The notes: generated by a model not told the origin, from the letters alone. 64,000 nt of DNA from Gimesia maris (GCF_008298035.1 NZ_CP042910.1:558001-622000); one strand, 5' to 3'. Numbered from the stretch's first letter, positions 9,037 through 19,109 are shown. Numbers and translations: made by a program.

Positions 9037-11007
9037 TCAGTTTGCGGGCAATTCCCAATTGCTGTCGAATAATTCTGCCCAGACGGTTTCATTTTTAAAT
9101 GTGCCATCTTTTTGTTTTTGAAACTGGATGACGGCAATATCTCCCAGTTTGGGAAAGAGCCAGGAGTTGGAAGCCAGAAAATCTTTTTCATGCATCGTAT
9201 GGCCTGAATTGATGACAACATAGCGATTTGGATTTAACGGGTTGGGATAGATCAGGGCAACGCCGTGGTTTTGTGTATCATACTTTTTGCCATTCACCGT
9301 AATGTACTCTTTGGTCCATTCGACTGGCAGGTCTTCCAGGACTTTTGCGATCATGGCATTTGATCCCGGGTCCCCAAACAGAATCAGATTTTTGTTCTGG
9401 ATGTCCTGGTCGGAAACTTCAGTATCTTTGATCACAGGAACTTTCGCTCTCAGCCATTTGTCGAATTCTTTTTCAAAGAGTGACAAGACAGAAGTTGCCC
9501 ACTCATTCTGTTGTGGCGTCCATGGTGTGCCGGTTCCGGTGACGCAAACAAAGGGAAGCGTAAACGCATCGTCAATCGGGCCTTGCAGGTCGTGGCGTTT
9601 TCTCAGGTTGGGGTTTTCGATGAATGACTTCGAATCTTCATACTTTAAAACGTCCCAGCCATTATTGCCTTTCACAAAATAAACTTGTGGCAGCAGGCCA
9701 TTCGCCGCCGATTCAAGTGGCAGCAGATTCCCGTCGAGTTCCACCTTGGGGGCAATATTTCGAGCGATTGAAAGTGCAGCAACGTTCTCAGTAGTCAGAA
9801 TCAGGTTACCTGATTCTTCATCCACGCCACCTTCGACCAGGGTAGGCTCATACATCTCATCAAGCTCTTCAATTCTTACCCATTCGCATTCATTGAATTT
9901 TGGTGTGTAGGTAATAAAGCGAATCTGTTTTTTACCAGGCCAGCCAGGACGTCCTGTCTTTGAATGTTCTAAGAGTTTGGCCAGGAAATCCTGATAAGCG
10001 GGCATACGAGACTGATGCGCTGCTTCAGGACTGATATACAGGGGGATTTCAATATCTTCTGATTTTGCTTTCTCAACCATTCTGGTGCTGGAAACCAGTT
10101 GTTTATCTTTTCCGCCGCCATACGTCACGACAGGAACATTCGCCGCATTGAGGGCATAGTCAATGGAGTCGTAAATATGCAGCGTCTTATCCTGGTAGTG
10201 GGGAAGCTTGTCTTTATGGTTCTGGTATTGATAAAAGTCGACAAAGCCAGCACCCGGGCCGACGCCACTCCAGAGTGAGGGATAATGCAGACCGATATGC
10301 CAGGTACCAGCGCCTCCCATTGAGAAGCCACGTAACGTGATCCGCTGCTTGTCAATCAGGTATCTTCTTTTGACGTCAGCAATGGCTTCATGAACGTCTA
10401 CTTCTCCACTCCAGCGCCAACCGTTGTCAGTACGGCCGAAGGGATCCAGGTGTAACCAGTCATGATCTTTACGGGGACCTTTTCCGTTGGGGTGTGCAAT
10501 GAAAAATACTTCGTTGCGTTTGCCTCCCCGACCATGCAGTTCGACATGCAGTGGCCAGCGATGACTGGATTTCTCTTTATAGTCAGAGGGAAACGTTAAT
10601 GCATAAGGTTGCACGGAACCATCGATCTTTGAATAGTAGCCAAAAATGACAGTACCAGTCTGCTCAGTCCATTCCGGATTTCCTGCATTGAGTTGTTCGG
10701 CTCTCTGTTGTCCTGTCTTCAATACCTGAAAAGTATCTTTGACATATTGTGGTTTGTAAAACTCATTATGCCGTAAGATCCATTCAGCGGCCTTGGCGTA
10801 CACTTCGACATCCGCCAGAAGTTCCCGTTTGATCTCCGGATTCTGTTTCAGTTCACTGATCTGTTTCTGTAGTGCTTTCAACTGTTTCTCAAGTTGAGCC
10901 TGATCTTCAGGACTGGGGGCTTGCGCCAGTAGCAGGGCAGGATTTGAGGACAACGAAACCCAGAAGGTCAGTATGAAAAGAACGGGAGCAATGCGGAGGC
11001 GATTCAT
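9037..11007 (-). CDS. Secreted prolyl-oligopeptidase-type alpha/beta hydrolase
   Basis: A 656-residue exported protein: signal peptide residues 1-30 ending near LLLAQA, then a short coiled coil (about 35-60). The alpha/beta hydrolase core spans about 115-360, with an oxyanion-region HVELHGRGGKRNE and the nucleophile elbow GFSMGGAG (Ser229). Candidate acid and histidine lie around YGGGKDKQL and SPEAAHQSR. The remaining roughly 300 residues are beta-rich and contain a second alpha/beta-like stretch (PFVCVTGTGTPW, KNLILFGDPGSNAMI). The core resembles planctomycete peptidase/esterase proteins of the S9 type; substrate is unknown. It has its own flanking gaps, so it is probably monocistronic. Confidence 0.7.
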   Translation of the reverse strand: MNRLRIAPVLFILTFWVSLSSNPALLLAQAPSPEDQAQLEKQLKALQKQISELKQNPEIKRELLADVEVYAKAAEWILRHNEFYKPQYVKDTFQVLKTGQQRAEQLNAGNPEWTEQTGTVIFGYYSKIDGSVQPYALTFPSDYKEKSSHRWPLHVELHGRGGKRNEVFFIAHPNGKGPRKDHDWLHLDPFGRTDNGWRWSGEVDVHEAIADVKRRYLIDKQRITLRGFSMGGAGTWHIGLHYPSLWSGVGPGAGFVDFYQYQNHKDKLPHYQDKTLHIYDSIDYALNAANVPVVTYGGGKDKQLVSSTRMVEKAKSEDIEIPLYISPEAAHQSRMPAYQDFLAKLLEHSKTGRPGWPGKKQIRFITYTPKFNECEWVRIEELDEMYEPTLVEGGVDEESGNLILTTENVAALSIARNIAPKVELDGNLLPLESAANGLLPQVYFVKGNNGWDVLKYEDSKSFIENPNLRKRHDLQGPIDDAFTLPFVCVTGTGTPWTPQQNEWATSVLSLFEKEFDKWLRAKVPVIKDTEVSDQDIQNKNLILFGDPGSNAMIAKVLEDLPVEWTKEYITVNGKKYDTQNHGVALIYPNPLNPNRYVVINSGHTMHEKDFLASNSWLFPKLGDIAVIQFQKQKDGTFKNETVWAELFDSNWELPAN

Positions 11008-11168
11008 CTTTAAACCCTGAAAAATAAGGGAAACGAGATCATGTCTGGACGCTGGCCCCAGACTTAATGACTGATTTTATCACGTGCTACACGGAAAATC
11101 AGTCGCTGAAGGAGTTCAGTTCAGGGAACAGTAAGAAACGGATATGAATAAAACCCGTATTTACAGTA

Positions 11169-12953
11169 TCACGGAATGAAGGGCCAGGCAAGAGGTACGA
11201 TGATTACGGTCATCAGCCAGACAATCAAAGTTAATGGACCTCCTATGCGAAGGTAGTCGGCATATTTATACCCACCCGGTCCAAATACCATCAGGTTGGT
11301 CTGGTAGCCGATCGGCGTTGCAAAGCAGGCCGCTGCGGAAATTGTGATTGTAATCACGAAGGGCATGACATCAACATGCAACGTCGCAGCAGCGGCAACG
11401 GCAATCGGGAAAATCAGAGTCGCTGTCGCTTTGGCTGTGATCAGGTTGGTGAGAACCAGGGTGATCAGTGAGAGGATCGCCAGGACGATCAGCGGACTGT
11501 TATTGGCCATGCCAGTAAAGCTGGATGCAATCAGGGCGGCTGCACCGGAGTTCTCAATGGCCCGGCCGATACCCAGACCGGCAGCGATGGTAATCAGTAC
11601 TCCCCAGTCAATCGACCGCTTCGCTTCGTTTGCGCTGCAGCAGCGGGTCGCAGTCATCAGTCCGGCGGCAACCATGGCGGCGACGATCATCTTGATGTTA
11701 AAGAGTGCCACCATCAGGATCATCGCCAGTAAGATCGTGCGAGCAATCCAGGCACGTTCATGGCGCGGCGGTGTGGAATCTTCCACCTGACTGACGAGAA
11801 AGAATTCACGGGAATTTCTCTGTTGATCAATAAAGGAAGGATGTGCTTCTATCAAAAGCGTATCGCCGCGCTGGAGTTCAATGTCGCCGATTTTTTTGTT
11901 GATGCGTTGTCCATTGCGGGCCACGGCAATGACGGCTGCATTGTAATTTGACCGAAATCTCGCGGTGCGAATTGACATATTGATGAATCGAAAACTGTCT
12001 GAGACAACTGCTTCGATGAGGCAACGCTCAGACCGGGGGCCTGAGAGTTTAAACAGCTGGTCTGTTGCCGGTTTGAGCCCCGGAATTTTCTGGAGATCAA
12101 TGACGGATTCCACGATTCCCACGAACACCAACTGGTCATTGGCGGCCAGTCGCTCATTGGAGGAAACGGCGGCAATGACGTCGTCTTTCCGGTCGATTTC
12201 CATCAGGTACATTCCCGGCAGGTGACGCAGTCCCGCCTGTTCGATCGTTTTGCCAATCAGGGGGCAACCAGGCTCGACTATCATTTCCACGGTATATTCA
12301 CGGGGATCGTCCATAGGAGTGATCGCTGGTTTGCGTTCTGGCAGGAGCCAGCGGGAAAAAACCAGCAGGTAGATCAAGCCCACGATCATGATGGGGACAC
12401 CTACCCAGGCGATTTCAAACATGGATAATCCGGGGCGATGTGCCTGACGTTGCAGCAAACCATCTACCACGAGTGTTGTGCTGGTACCAACCAGAGTACA
12501 CAACCCTCCCAGAATGGCGGCGTAGCTTAAAGGCAGCATCAGGTGTGAGACTGAAATCCGCATTTTCTTGGCCCAGTCGGAAATGATGGGCATCATCATG
12601 GCGACGACGGGAGTGTTATTGAGAAAGGCGCTCAGGACCGCTGAAGGGAGCATGACCCGGGCTTGCGCATCGGTCAGAGATTTAGGACGCCCCAGCATTT
12701 GCTGTCCCGTGAAGGCAAATCCACCTGTCTGTCTGATGCCTTCGCTGACCACAAACAGAAAGGCAACAGCAATCAGACCTTCATTGGCAAAACCGGCGAT
12801 GGCATCTTCTGCCTGAATCACGCCTGTCACGACCAGGATCGTGAGCCCGCCCATTAAAATGGTGTCGGCGCTGGCACGCAGAAACGTCAGGGAGCAGATG
12901 ACTCCACTCAATACCAGAAACGTAACTACAATATGCCAGTCCATGTGGGTCAA
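11169..12953 (-). CDS. SLC13-family permease with TrkA-C (RCK-C) domains
   Basis: An inner-membrane anion transporter of the SLC13/DASS type (sulfate, dicarboxylate or citrate as possible substrates). Residues 1-205 and 405-594 carry about five and six hydrophobic segments. The first half contains PSAVLSAFLNNTPVVAMMMPI and the second LTNLITAKATATLIFPIAVAAA, the paired Asn-Thr hairpin motifs of the family. Between them lie two RCK-C domains (about 220-300 and 310-395, each ending like ANDQLVFVGI and RGDTLLIEA). The 594-residue length and order match bacterial sulfate-permease-like proteins. The neighbouring bisphosphate nucleotidase, only 37 bases upstream, favours a sulfate-related role, but that is inference. 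Confidence 0.85.
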   Translation of the reverse strand: MTHMDWHIVVTFLVLSGVICSLTFLRASADTILMGGLTILVVTGVIQAEDAIAGFANEGLIAVAFLFVVSEGIRQTGGFAFTGQQMLGRPKSLTDAQARVMLPSAVLSAFLNNTPVVAMMMPIISDWAKKMRISVSHLMLPLSYAAILGGLCTLVGTSTTLVVDGLLQRQAHRPGLSMFEIAWVGVPIMIVGLIYLLVFSRWLLPERKPAITPMDDPREYTVEMIVEPGCPLIGKTIEQAGLRHLPGMYLMEIDRKDDVIAAVSSNERLAANDQLVFVGIVESVIDLQKIPGLKPATDQLFKLSGPRSERCLIEAVVSDSFRFINMSIRTARFRSNYNAAVIAVARNGQRINKKIGDIELQRGDTLLIEAHPSFIDQQRNSREFFLVSQVEDSTPPRHERAWIARTILLAMILMVALFNIKMIVAAMVAAGLMTATRCCSANEAKRSIDWGVLITIAAGLGIGRAIENSGAAALIASSFTGMANNSPLIVLAILSLITLVLTNLITAKATATLIFPIAVAAAATLHVDVMPFVITITISAAACFATPIGYQTNLMVFGPGGYKYADYLRIGGPLTLIVWLMTVIIVPLAWPFIP

Positions 12954-12990
12954 TAATTCATAATCAAAAGATGAATCAAACAGTGTACGA

Positions 12991-13989
12991 CTATTGGCTG
13001 ATACCCAGTTCCTTCAGAGTCTGGATGAGTTCTGGGTGTAACAGACCATTTGTAACTATGACACCCTGATTGTTGGCGAGTTCGTAGCCCTGGTCAAATT
13101 CGAGCGGTTTTCCGTGGATGTCTGACACGGTGCCACCTGCTTCTTCAACCAGTAAAACCCCTGCTGCATGATCCCAGATCTTTTCACGATACCCGGCACG
13201 TGTCGGCAGTCGCATATAAATATCTGCCTCCCCTTGTCCCACGACGGCATACTTTGCCTGACTGTCGAGTCGTCTGGGTTCTTTTTCAATTCCCAGTTGA
13301 TCTGCGATCTGTTGTGAATGTCCATGCGAGCTATGCCCGGATTCGACAGATTCACAAAAACGAGATTCAGGGAAATCTTTTGTTGTAGTCGCATGAATCG
13401 GGGATGAAGCCTGAATGCTTTCCGATTCAAGAGGCATGGCGAATGCACCCTGGCCGGCGACCGCATAGTAAATCGTACCTGAAGCGGATTCATCTTCAGG
13501 GCAGGGAAGGTTAGGGCAACCTAAAACTCCGACGACAATTTTACCGTCAACGATCAGTGCAAGCGAAACGGCGTATTGTTCTTTTCGCAGGAAACCTTTG
13601 GTGCCATCAATGGGATCCAGAGTCCAGAATCGATCACTATATGTTTTCGCACCACCATGATCGATCCAGGAACAGACCTGTTCCGGCGATGTCTCGGGAA
13701 TACCTGCTGACTTCAGTTCAGAGACAATCTTCTCCAGAAACTCATGGTTTTCGGACTCTTTTAACTCACCAGCATCTTCTTCGCCGATGACAGGGTCCGC
13801 TGGAAATGCCTGAAGCAGCTCGCGGCAGATCACTGCCTGGCTGCTGAAATCAGCGATGGTAACCGGACTTTTATCTTTTTTTTCCAGTACTTCATCCGTG
13901 ATCGCCGATTGAACAGAACGACAAATCAGGGAAGCCTGTTTGACGGCAGCGAGGGCTATTTGTAGTTCCCTCTCATAGGGGTTCGTCAT
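12991..13989 (-). CDS. 3'(2'),5'-bisphosphate nucleotidase, inositol monophosphatase superfamily
   Basis: Likely removes the 3'-phosphate of PAP/PAPS, the by-product of sulfate activation or sulfotransfer. Metal-site motifs are present: D47 in SPVTIADFSSQ, E70 and E71 in VIGEEDAGEL, the hallmark WTLDPIDGTKGF (D125, D128), and the late WDHAAGVLLVEEAGG. The insertion between the first two motifs and the length of 332 fit the Hal2-like branch better than SuhB. It is 37 bases upstream of the SLC13 permease on the same strand, so the two are probably cotranscribed. The exact substrate (PAP, PAPS or inositol phosphate) cannot be told from sequence alone. Confidence 0.82.
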   Translation of the reverse strand: MTNPYERELQIALAAVKQASLICRSVQSAITDEVLEKKDKSPVTIADFSSQAVICRELLQAFPADPVIGEEDAGELKESENHEFLEKIVSELKSAGIPETSPEQVCSWIDHGGAKTYSDRFWTLDPIDGTKGFLRKEQYAVSLALIVDGKIVVGVLGCPNLPCPEDESASGTIYYAVAGQGAFAMPLESESIQASSPIHATTTKDFPESRFCESVESGHSSHGHSQQIADQLGIEKEPRRLDSQAKYAVVGQGEADIYMRLPTRAGYREKIWDHAAGVLLVEEAGGTVSDIHGKPLEFDQGYELANNQGVIVTNGLLHPELIQTLKELGISQ

Positions 13990-14056
13990 ATTTTATACGA
14001 TTCTTCGATCTGTAAACAAACCAGAAAGTATGTTTTCACTTATCAGTCAGCAGGTG

Positions 14057-15136
14057 TTACAGAGGCAGTGATACCGGTTGATTCTGCTCACAGCTTAAAG
14101 CAACTGCTTCTGTAAATTCCATATATTTCACGCCTGATGCAAAGTCGGTGTGATGGACGATTTCTTCACCTCGAATCGCTCCGATAAACTCTGCTTCGAC
14201 GCGCCAGCCAGCTTGATCTTCCAGTGGTACCTGAATTTCTTTTAACTCTGTCTCACCCATGTGACCGACGAAGATTTTCTCTTCGGGAGTGAAATGGACC
14301 TTAATTGTACCATGGCTTCCATACAGGTGAATCTGCAGTCCCGGGCCAAACAGGATCGAACCACTGAGGTGGTACATGGCATTGGCTCCGCCCTGCAGTC
14401 TGGTTACGATTTGCAGGCTGTCCGGGATGGTTACATCAGCATAACCAGCGCCTTTCGCCGAGGGACGCTGAGGTTCAAAAATAGCGCTTTGCGCGAAGAC
14501 GCGTTCAGCGGGAGGAACCCAGCGACTGAGAGTTTCGTGCAGGATTCCCATCGTGAGTACATTGTTCCCACTGATTTCTTTGTCTTGACGCCAGTGCAAT
14601 TTCTTGCTGAAGTCCCAGAATGAGTCGTCTGCTCCCAGTACCACGACTTCCCGTAATGAACCCAGGTATTTCTGGGAGATCAGCTTTATGACTTCCGGAT
14701 TGTATTTGAGGCCAAACGGGCTGGGGACAATCTGGGCGATCAGGTCGGGTCTTGCCTGCGATACCTTGAGCATCTGTTTTGCTTCAGCCAGGTTTCGTGC
14801 CATCCTGGCTTCTGTCAGAACATGCTTGCCTGCTTCCAGAGCCATGCAGGTGATTTCACAATGAAGGTCCGGCCAGGTCCCGATCATCACGGCGTCAATT
14901 TCGGGGTCTTCAACCAGTTCTTTCCAATGAGAGTAGGTTTGTGGGATCGCATATTTACGAGCCACCTTCTCGGTCGAAGCAGGAGTCGAGTTCACAACTC
15001 CCACAATTTCGACATCTTCAATCGCTTGAAATCCTGGAATATGGCGGGCTTTTGTATTGGCGCCTGCACCCACTATTCCGATACGGATCGTTTTTTTACC
15101 CATTAGTGTACGTAGTCCCGATGGTCCAAGATGCAT
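14057..15136 (-). CDS. Gfo/Idh/MocA-family oxidoreductase
   Basis: An NAD(P)-dependent sugar or cyclitol dehydrogenase-like protein. The Rossmann domain begins at [20 protein letters not shown], with [11 protein letters not shown] after the second strand, then [20 protein letters not shown] and [21 protein letters not shown], where family members normally read HVLCEKP; the usual catalytic-region Lys of EKP is replaced (TEARMA). The C-terminal alpha/beta domain follows to residue 359. The ATG at 15103 (MGKKTIRIG) is as plausible a start as 15136. Substrate is unknown. The altered EKP motif means catalysis is not assured. Confidence 0.82.
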   Translation of the reverse strand: MHLGPSGLRTLMGKKTIRIGIVGAGANTKARHIPGFQAIEDVEIVGVVNSTPASTEKVARKYAIPQTYSHWKELVEDPEIDAVMIGTWPDLHCEITCMALEAGKHVLTEARMARNLAEAKQMLKVSQARPDLIAQIVPSPFGLKYNPEVIKLISQKYLGSLREVVVLGADDSFWDFSKKLHWRQDKEISGNNVLTMGILHETLSRWVPPAERVFAQSAIFEPQRPSAKGAGYADVTIPDSLQIVTRLQGGANAMYHLSGSILFGPGLQIHLYGSHGTIKVHFTPEEKIFVGHMGETELKEIQVPLEDQAGWRVEAEFIGAIRGEEIVHHTDFASGVKYMEFTEAVALSCEQNQPVSLPL

Positions 15137-15347
15137 ATTTTGAAATGAACGATATTCAGCTGACCAGCATCAGCATTTGCCTGTGGTCTGCCTGTTTCAA
15201 ACGTATTCGACGATTCTAACGAGCTGAATTCTGGAGGACCATTCACACAAAACAAACAATTAAAGGTTCCCCGAATTCTAAGGGGAAAATGGTTGTTTTG
15301 GTCCTGATTTTACACCAAATTGCAGCACGGCACTGTGTTTGTGATCA

Positions 15348-16514
15348 CTATGCTGCTGATTTCTGTTGAGGTGGAGCCTCGATCTTCTCCAGGATTGCTG
15401 CGGCAGCCTGGGCTGACGCGCCAGGAATTACGGTTTCGTCATACAGTGAGGAGAGTTTATGTCGGGCTCTTTCCAGTGAAAGCGGGGTGCTGAGCCAGTC
15501 GCCTAATATGGTGGTAATTTTCGCGACGTCTTTTTCCGGCGATCCCACAGAAGGGAATTCAGGCATGATTTCTCTGTCCGCAATCAGATTCGGCAGCGAC
15601 ATGTATTTGCAGGTGATTAATAAGTGCGCCAGGCAGTACATGCCCCAGTGGCTGCGATAAATTACAACAGCCGGAGTTTTTCTGGCCAGTAATTCCAGGC
15701 TGACTGAACCCGATACCATCAGGCAGCAATCAGCAGATTCGATAATTTCAGATGTCTTTTTGAGATAGAGCTGAATTGGTAAATGACCGAGTCTGGCTTC
15801 CTGAATAAATTGCTTACAGAGTTCAAGGTGTGTCTCCCTGTAGCAGGCGACAGGAAATGTGACTCCCGGTAGTTGATCAGCAAGCTGATCTACTATTTGC
15901 AGCATGAAAGGGAAATTCCGGCTCACTTCACTGGTACGCGAACCAGGCAGAATTCCTACGCTTTTCTCTGATTGATTGAGTGTGCTCAGAATGTTGCTGT
16001 CCAGTTTTTTTGAAGCCACTTCATCGAAGAACGGGTGCCCGATGTAATCGACTTTTACTCCTCTGGATTCGTACCATGCTTTTTCGAATTTCAATCCAGA
16101 CAGGATATAATCTACGTTTTTACGAACGCGGCGAATACGCCAGGGAGCCCAGGCCCAGAGCTGGGGGGGAAGGTAATAAAATACCGGGATGCCCAGTGCT
16201 TTCGCTTTTCTGGCAACCCACCAGTTGAAACCGGGAAAATCCACCAGAATGACTGCATTCGGGCGGTGTGTCTCCAGATATTGTCCGGCCTGCCTGATCA
16301 ACTGGATGAACTTAAAAATGAGTGGGAGTACATTGAAGATCCCCATGACCGCATAATCGGTGAGCCTGACTTCAATCTGGCAGCCGGCGGCCTGCATTTC
16401 AGGGCCTCCAAAGGCCGAAAAGGAAACATCCGGATTTCGTTTGCGAATTTCTTCAATCAGGTGCGCTGTATGCTCATCGCCACTTGGCTCGCCTACAGAA
16501 AAAAACAGATGCAT
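15348..16514 (-). CDS. lpxB: Lipid-A-disaccharide synthase
   Basis: Glycosyltransferase (GT19) that condenses UDP-diacylglucosamine with lipid X in lipid A synthesis, at the inner membrane. The start at 16514 is chosen because AGAGGA lies about eight bases upstream and the family N-terminus FFSVGEPSGDEHTAHLI follows directly; the frame is open to 16571. Other marks are DFPGFNWWVARKAK, FYYLPPQLWAWAPWRIRRVRK, VDYIGHPFFDE, VGILPGSRTSEVSRNFP and the acceptor region LMVSGSVSLELLARKTPAVVIYR. Length (388) is normal. With lpxK at the right edge of the window it supports a lipopolysaccharide-bearing outer membrane. Confidence 0.93.
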   Translation of the reverse strand: MHLFFSVGEPSGDEHTAHLIEEIRKRNPDVSFSAFGGPEMQAAGCQIEVRLTDYAVMGIFNVLPLIFKFIQLIRQAGQYLETHRPNAVILVDFPGFNWWVARKAKALGIPVFYYLPPQLWAWAPWRIRRVRKNVDYILSGLKFEKAWYESRGVKVDYIGHPFFDEVASKKLDSNILSTLNQSEKSVGILPGSRTSEVSRNFPFMLQIVDQLADQLPGVTFPVACYRETHLELCKQFIQEARLGHLPIQLYLKKTSEIIESADCCLMVSGSVSLELLARKTPAVVIYRSHWGMYCLAHLLITCKYMSLPNLIADREIMPEFPSVGSPEKDVAKITTILGDWLSTPLSLERARHKLSSLYDETVIPGASAQAAAAILEKIEAPPQQKSAA

Positions 16515-16571
16515 CAGAGTATCCTCTTCCAGTTCTAGAATCGAGACGCGTCGAGGAAACATGCTCGGCAC

Positions 16572-16815
16572 AATTCGCGATGGCAGGTTCGGAGTAACAG
16601 TGAGACCGCATCGCAGGTTACCGCAGCGTGTCTCGACCTCTTATCATCGGTCCAAATCGTCCTGGAGACGCTTCAGAAAAAATGGATACAGGCGAATCCT
16701 CACAGACGTTTATGCGAGACTGTCCTCCTCAAAACCTCGTAAAGTTATGCTGAATAAGGGCTTTTGGTCAACCCCGATTTGTCGGAGGTTTTGACGGGGG
16801 GATAGCCGGAACTGA
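16572..16815. other. Intergenic region upstream of lpxB
   Basis: No supported gene lies between lpxB and the terminator of the rplU transcript. An L27 gene (rpmA), the usual partner of rplU, was looked for on the minus strand here and not found. The stretch should hold the lpxB promoter, but I cannot point to convincing -35 and -10 boxes. Confidence 0.5.
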
Positions 16816-16850
16816 AAACAGCTCCCTGAAAAATATTCAGGGAGCTGTTT
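16816..16850 (-). terminator. Rho-independent terminator after rplU
   Basis: A perfect 15-base inverted repeat (left arm 16816-16830, AAACAGCTCCCTGAA; right arm 16836-16850) with a 5-base loop. Read on the minus strand the stem ends in a short T-run. It lies 70 bases past the rplU stop, so it should end that transcript before lpxB. The A/T ends on both sides could let it act in both directions. Confidence 0.85.
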
Positions 16851-16919
16851 GATATGATCATTGTGTGGTCGAACTCAGCTGTTTTCCGGAAAACAGTCTA
16901 AGCTCTGCAGCCAGATGGA

Positions 16920-17300
16920 TTAACCTTCGGCGGTTGCGGGTTCTGTTTCTTCAGCAGCAGCCGATTCAACGATTTCCAATCCAGGTACGTTGATCGATTT
17001 GATCAGGACTGTGGTGTATTTCTGGCGGTGACCCGTGTGTCGACGAGAATTCTTCCGGCGTCGAAACTTTTGAATTTCGAGCTTTTCACCCTTCAATTCA
17101 GGATTCACGACTTCTGCTTCAACAGTGGCTCCTTCAATGGTAGGAGTACCGATGGAACTGGCTCCTCCACCGTTGGCCAGCAGAATGCTTTCAAAAGTAA
17201 TGGGATCGCCTGCTTTTGCTGTAGCACGGTAGTCGATTGTCAGGGTATCGCCTTCCTGAATCGTATATTGACGGCTGCCATCTTCGATTACTACAAACAT
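16920..17300 (-). CDS. rplU: Large ribosomal subunit protein bL21
   Basis: bL21 binds 23S rRNA in the large subunit. I start it at the ATG at 17300 (MFVVIEDGSRQYTIQEGD), with AAGG about ten bases upstream; the frame is open to 17393 but those 31 residues are not family-like. Marks are the N-terminal barrel, a KAGDPITFESILLANGG strand and the Arg/Lys-rich RRRKNSRRHTGHRQKYT segment. An acidic Ala/Glu tail extends the C-terminus to 126 residues. rpmA (bL27), normally next to it, is absent on both sides. The RNase E/G gene lies upstream on the same strand, a known neighbourhood for L21. Confidence 0.93.
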   Translation of the reverse strand: MFVVIEDGSRQYTIQEGDTLTIDYRATAKAGDPITFESILLANGGGASSIGTPTIEGATVEAEVVNPELKGEKLEIQKFRRRKNSRRHTGHRQKYTTVLIKSINVPGLEIVESAAAEETEPATAEG

Positions 17301-17549
17301 CCTCAAACCTTCTTTTCTTCTTACACTTTGATCAATAATTTGCTGAAGACGGATTGATGTATCAAAGTCAATCCGGTTTGTATTCAGAATCAATCGCGCA
17401 ATGCCATTGATAGTATATAGTTAAGCAATTATGCTTTACTGCGGCAATTCGGTTCAGAGCGGCTGCTTTGCGCAGAACCTGTTCCATTCACACGAATAGC
17501 GAGCAGGGCATTGTAAGGTGTCACTTTTGAAATTTCGAGTCAGAAACCA

Positions 17550-19109
17550 CTAGAAATTTACTTCATTTCCAATATCGTCATAACATCGCGCCATTAAATG
17601 CTCAGGCTCAACGTCTGTACGAGCGTTTATTATGATCGAAGTCTGAGCGGTTTCTTCGAGTTGGGTAATGTCTTTGCGGCGTTTGTTATTGAGATAGTTG
17701 GCAACATTTTCATGTACATTCAGTACAAGTCGGGAAATGTTTTTCTTGTTTACGGTGGTCATCAGGGTTCGCATGACTTCAATCGCCATGCTCTCAGCCG
17801 TTTTCACCTGGCCGGTTCCGCGACAGGAAGGACAGTCTTCGTACATGCTTCTTCGCAGAGAAGGGCGAATTCGCTGGCGTGTCATCTCGATCAGGCCAAA
17901 CGGGCTGATGCGTAATACCTTGGTACGTGCGCGATCTCTTTTGACGAGTTCTCTCAGTCTGCGTTCAACGGAACGACGGTGTTTTTCTTCCCGCATGTCA
18001 ATGAAGTCAATCACAATCACACCACCAAGGTCGCGCAGTCTGATCTGGCGACTGATTTCTTCTGCCGCTTTCATATTCACTTTGAATGCCGTTTTTTCGG
18101 CATTGTCATCTGCCCGATAGTTTCCACTGTTGACGTCAATGGCGACCAACGCTTCCGTCTGGTCGATGACAATGGAACCGCCTCCCTTCATGGGAACATG
18201 CCGATTCTGGATGCTGCAGATTTCATCATCCAGTTTACTGTTATAGAAGATGGGGTCATTGCCTGTATAGTGTTTGACCCGATTGACGTGTTTGGGAAGC
18301 ACGACCTTCATGAAGTCTCTGGCACGCTGGTAAGCCGTGGGTTCATCAATGTAGAGGGTGTCGATTTCACTGTTATAGATGTCACGAATCGTCCGGATCA
18401 TCATGTCACTCTCCGAGTAAATTTCTACCGGAGTGGGCAGTTTTTTGATCCGTCCTACGATGGTTCCCCAGAGCCTCAGCAGATAGTTCAAGTCCCGCTT
18501 GAGGTCATCTGCAGTCCGATCGATTCCAGCTGTACGAACGATAAAACCGAGGCCCGGTGGCGGAGCCAGTTGAGTCAGAATCGTTCTCAGATCCTTACGG
18601 ACATCTTCATCGGCAATTTTGCGGCTGATACCAACCCGTTGCAGTCCAGGCATGATGACCAGGTAGCGTCCGGGAATACTGATGTAAGTGGAGAGGGTAG
18701 GGCCTTTATTGCCGAGCCCTTCCTTGATGACCTGTACGAGGACTTCACTGCCGCGTTTCAGGATTTCCTGAATGGGAGGTTTATTGGCAACGCTGCGTTC
18801 GTTTACGCGGCGTCCCTTCTGGTTGCGTCCGCGTCCTGGTTTACCGTTTCCGTCCCCATCGGTCAGGTGTTTGTAATATTGATGCTCAATATCACTGACA
18901 TGCAGGAAGCCGTTCCGGCCTACACCGAAGTCAACAAACGCAGCCTGGATGCTGGGTTCGATGTTGACCACTTTTCCCTTGTAGATATTGCCTACCAGGT
19001 TTTCGAGACTGTTTCGTTCAACATAAAGTTCTTCAAGAATGCCGTCTTCAACGATGGCAATTCGGCTTTCCTCCGGTTGGAGGACATTAACCAGCATTTC
19101 CTTTTTCAT
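17550..19109 (-). CDS. rng: Ribonuclease E/G family endoribonuclease
   Basis: Single-strand-specific endoribonuclease for rRNA processing and mRNA turnover. The ATG at 19109 (MKKEMLVNV) has AAAGGG six bases upstream; the frame is open to 19154. Order: the S1 domain (about 20-120, GNIYKGKVVNIEPSIQAAFVDFG) interrupted by a Gly/Arg/Lys-rich insert near 85-115, the RNase H-like part, the DNase I-like catalytic domain with VAIDVNSG and VIDFIDMREEKHRR supplying the metal-binding aspartates, and a zinc link CPSC. At 519 residues it lacks the long E. coli RNase E tail, so it is RNase G-sized. A hairpin-rich leader precedes it. Confidence 0.92.
   Translation of the reverse strand: MKKEMLVNVLQPEESRIAIVEDGILEELYVERNSLENLVGNIYKGKVVNIEPSIQAAFVDFGVGRNGFLHVSDIEHQYYKHLTDGDGNGKPGRGRNQKGRRVNERSVANKPPIQEILKRGSEVLVQVIKEGLGNKGPTLSTYISIPGRYLVIMPGLQRVGISRKIADEDVRKDLRTILTQLAPPPGLGFIVRTAGIDRTADDLKRDLNYLLRLWGTIVGRIKKLPTPVEIYSESDMMIRTIRDIYNSEIDTLYIDEPTAYQRARDFMKVVLPKHVNRVKHYTGNDPIFYNSKLDDEICSIQNRHVPMKGGGSIVIDQTEALVAIDVNSGNYRADDNAEKTAFKVNMKAAEEISRQIRLRDLGGVIVIDFIDMREEKHRRSVERRLRELVKRDRARTKVLRISPFGLIEMTRQRIRPSLRRSMYEDCPSCRGTGQVKTAESMAIEVMRTLMTTVNKKNISRLVLNVHENVANYLNNKRRKDITQLEETAQTSIIINARTDVEPEHLMARCYDDIGNEVNF

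Noticed and set aside
8900-9121. Small plus-strand open frame of 73 codons
   Set aside because: It runs into the end of the hydrolase gene on the other strand and shows no protein family or start signal.
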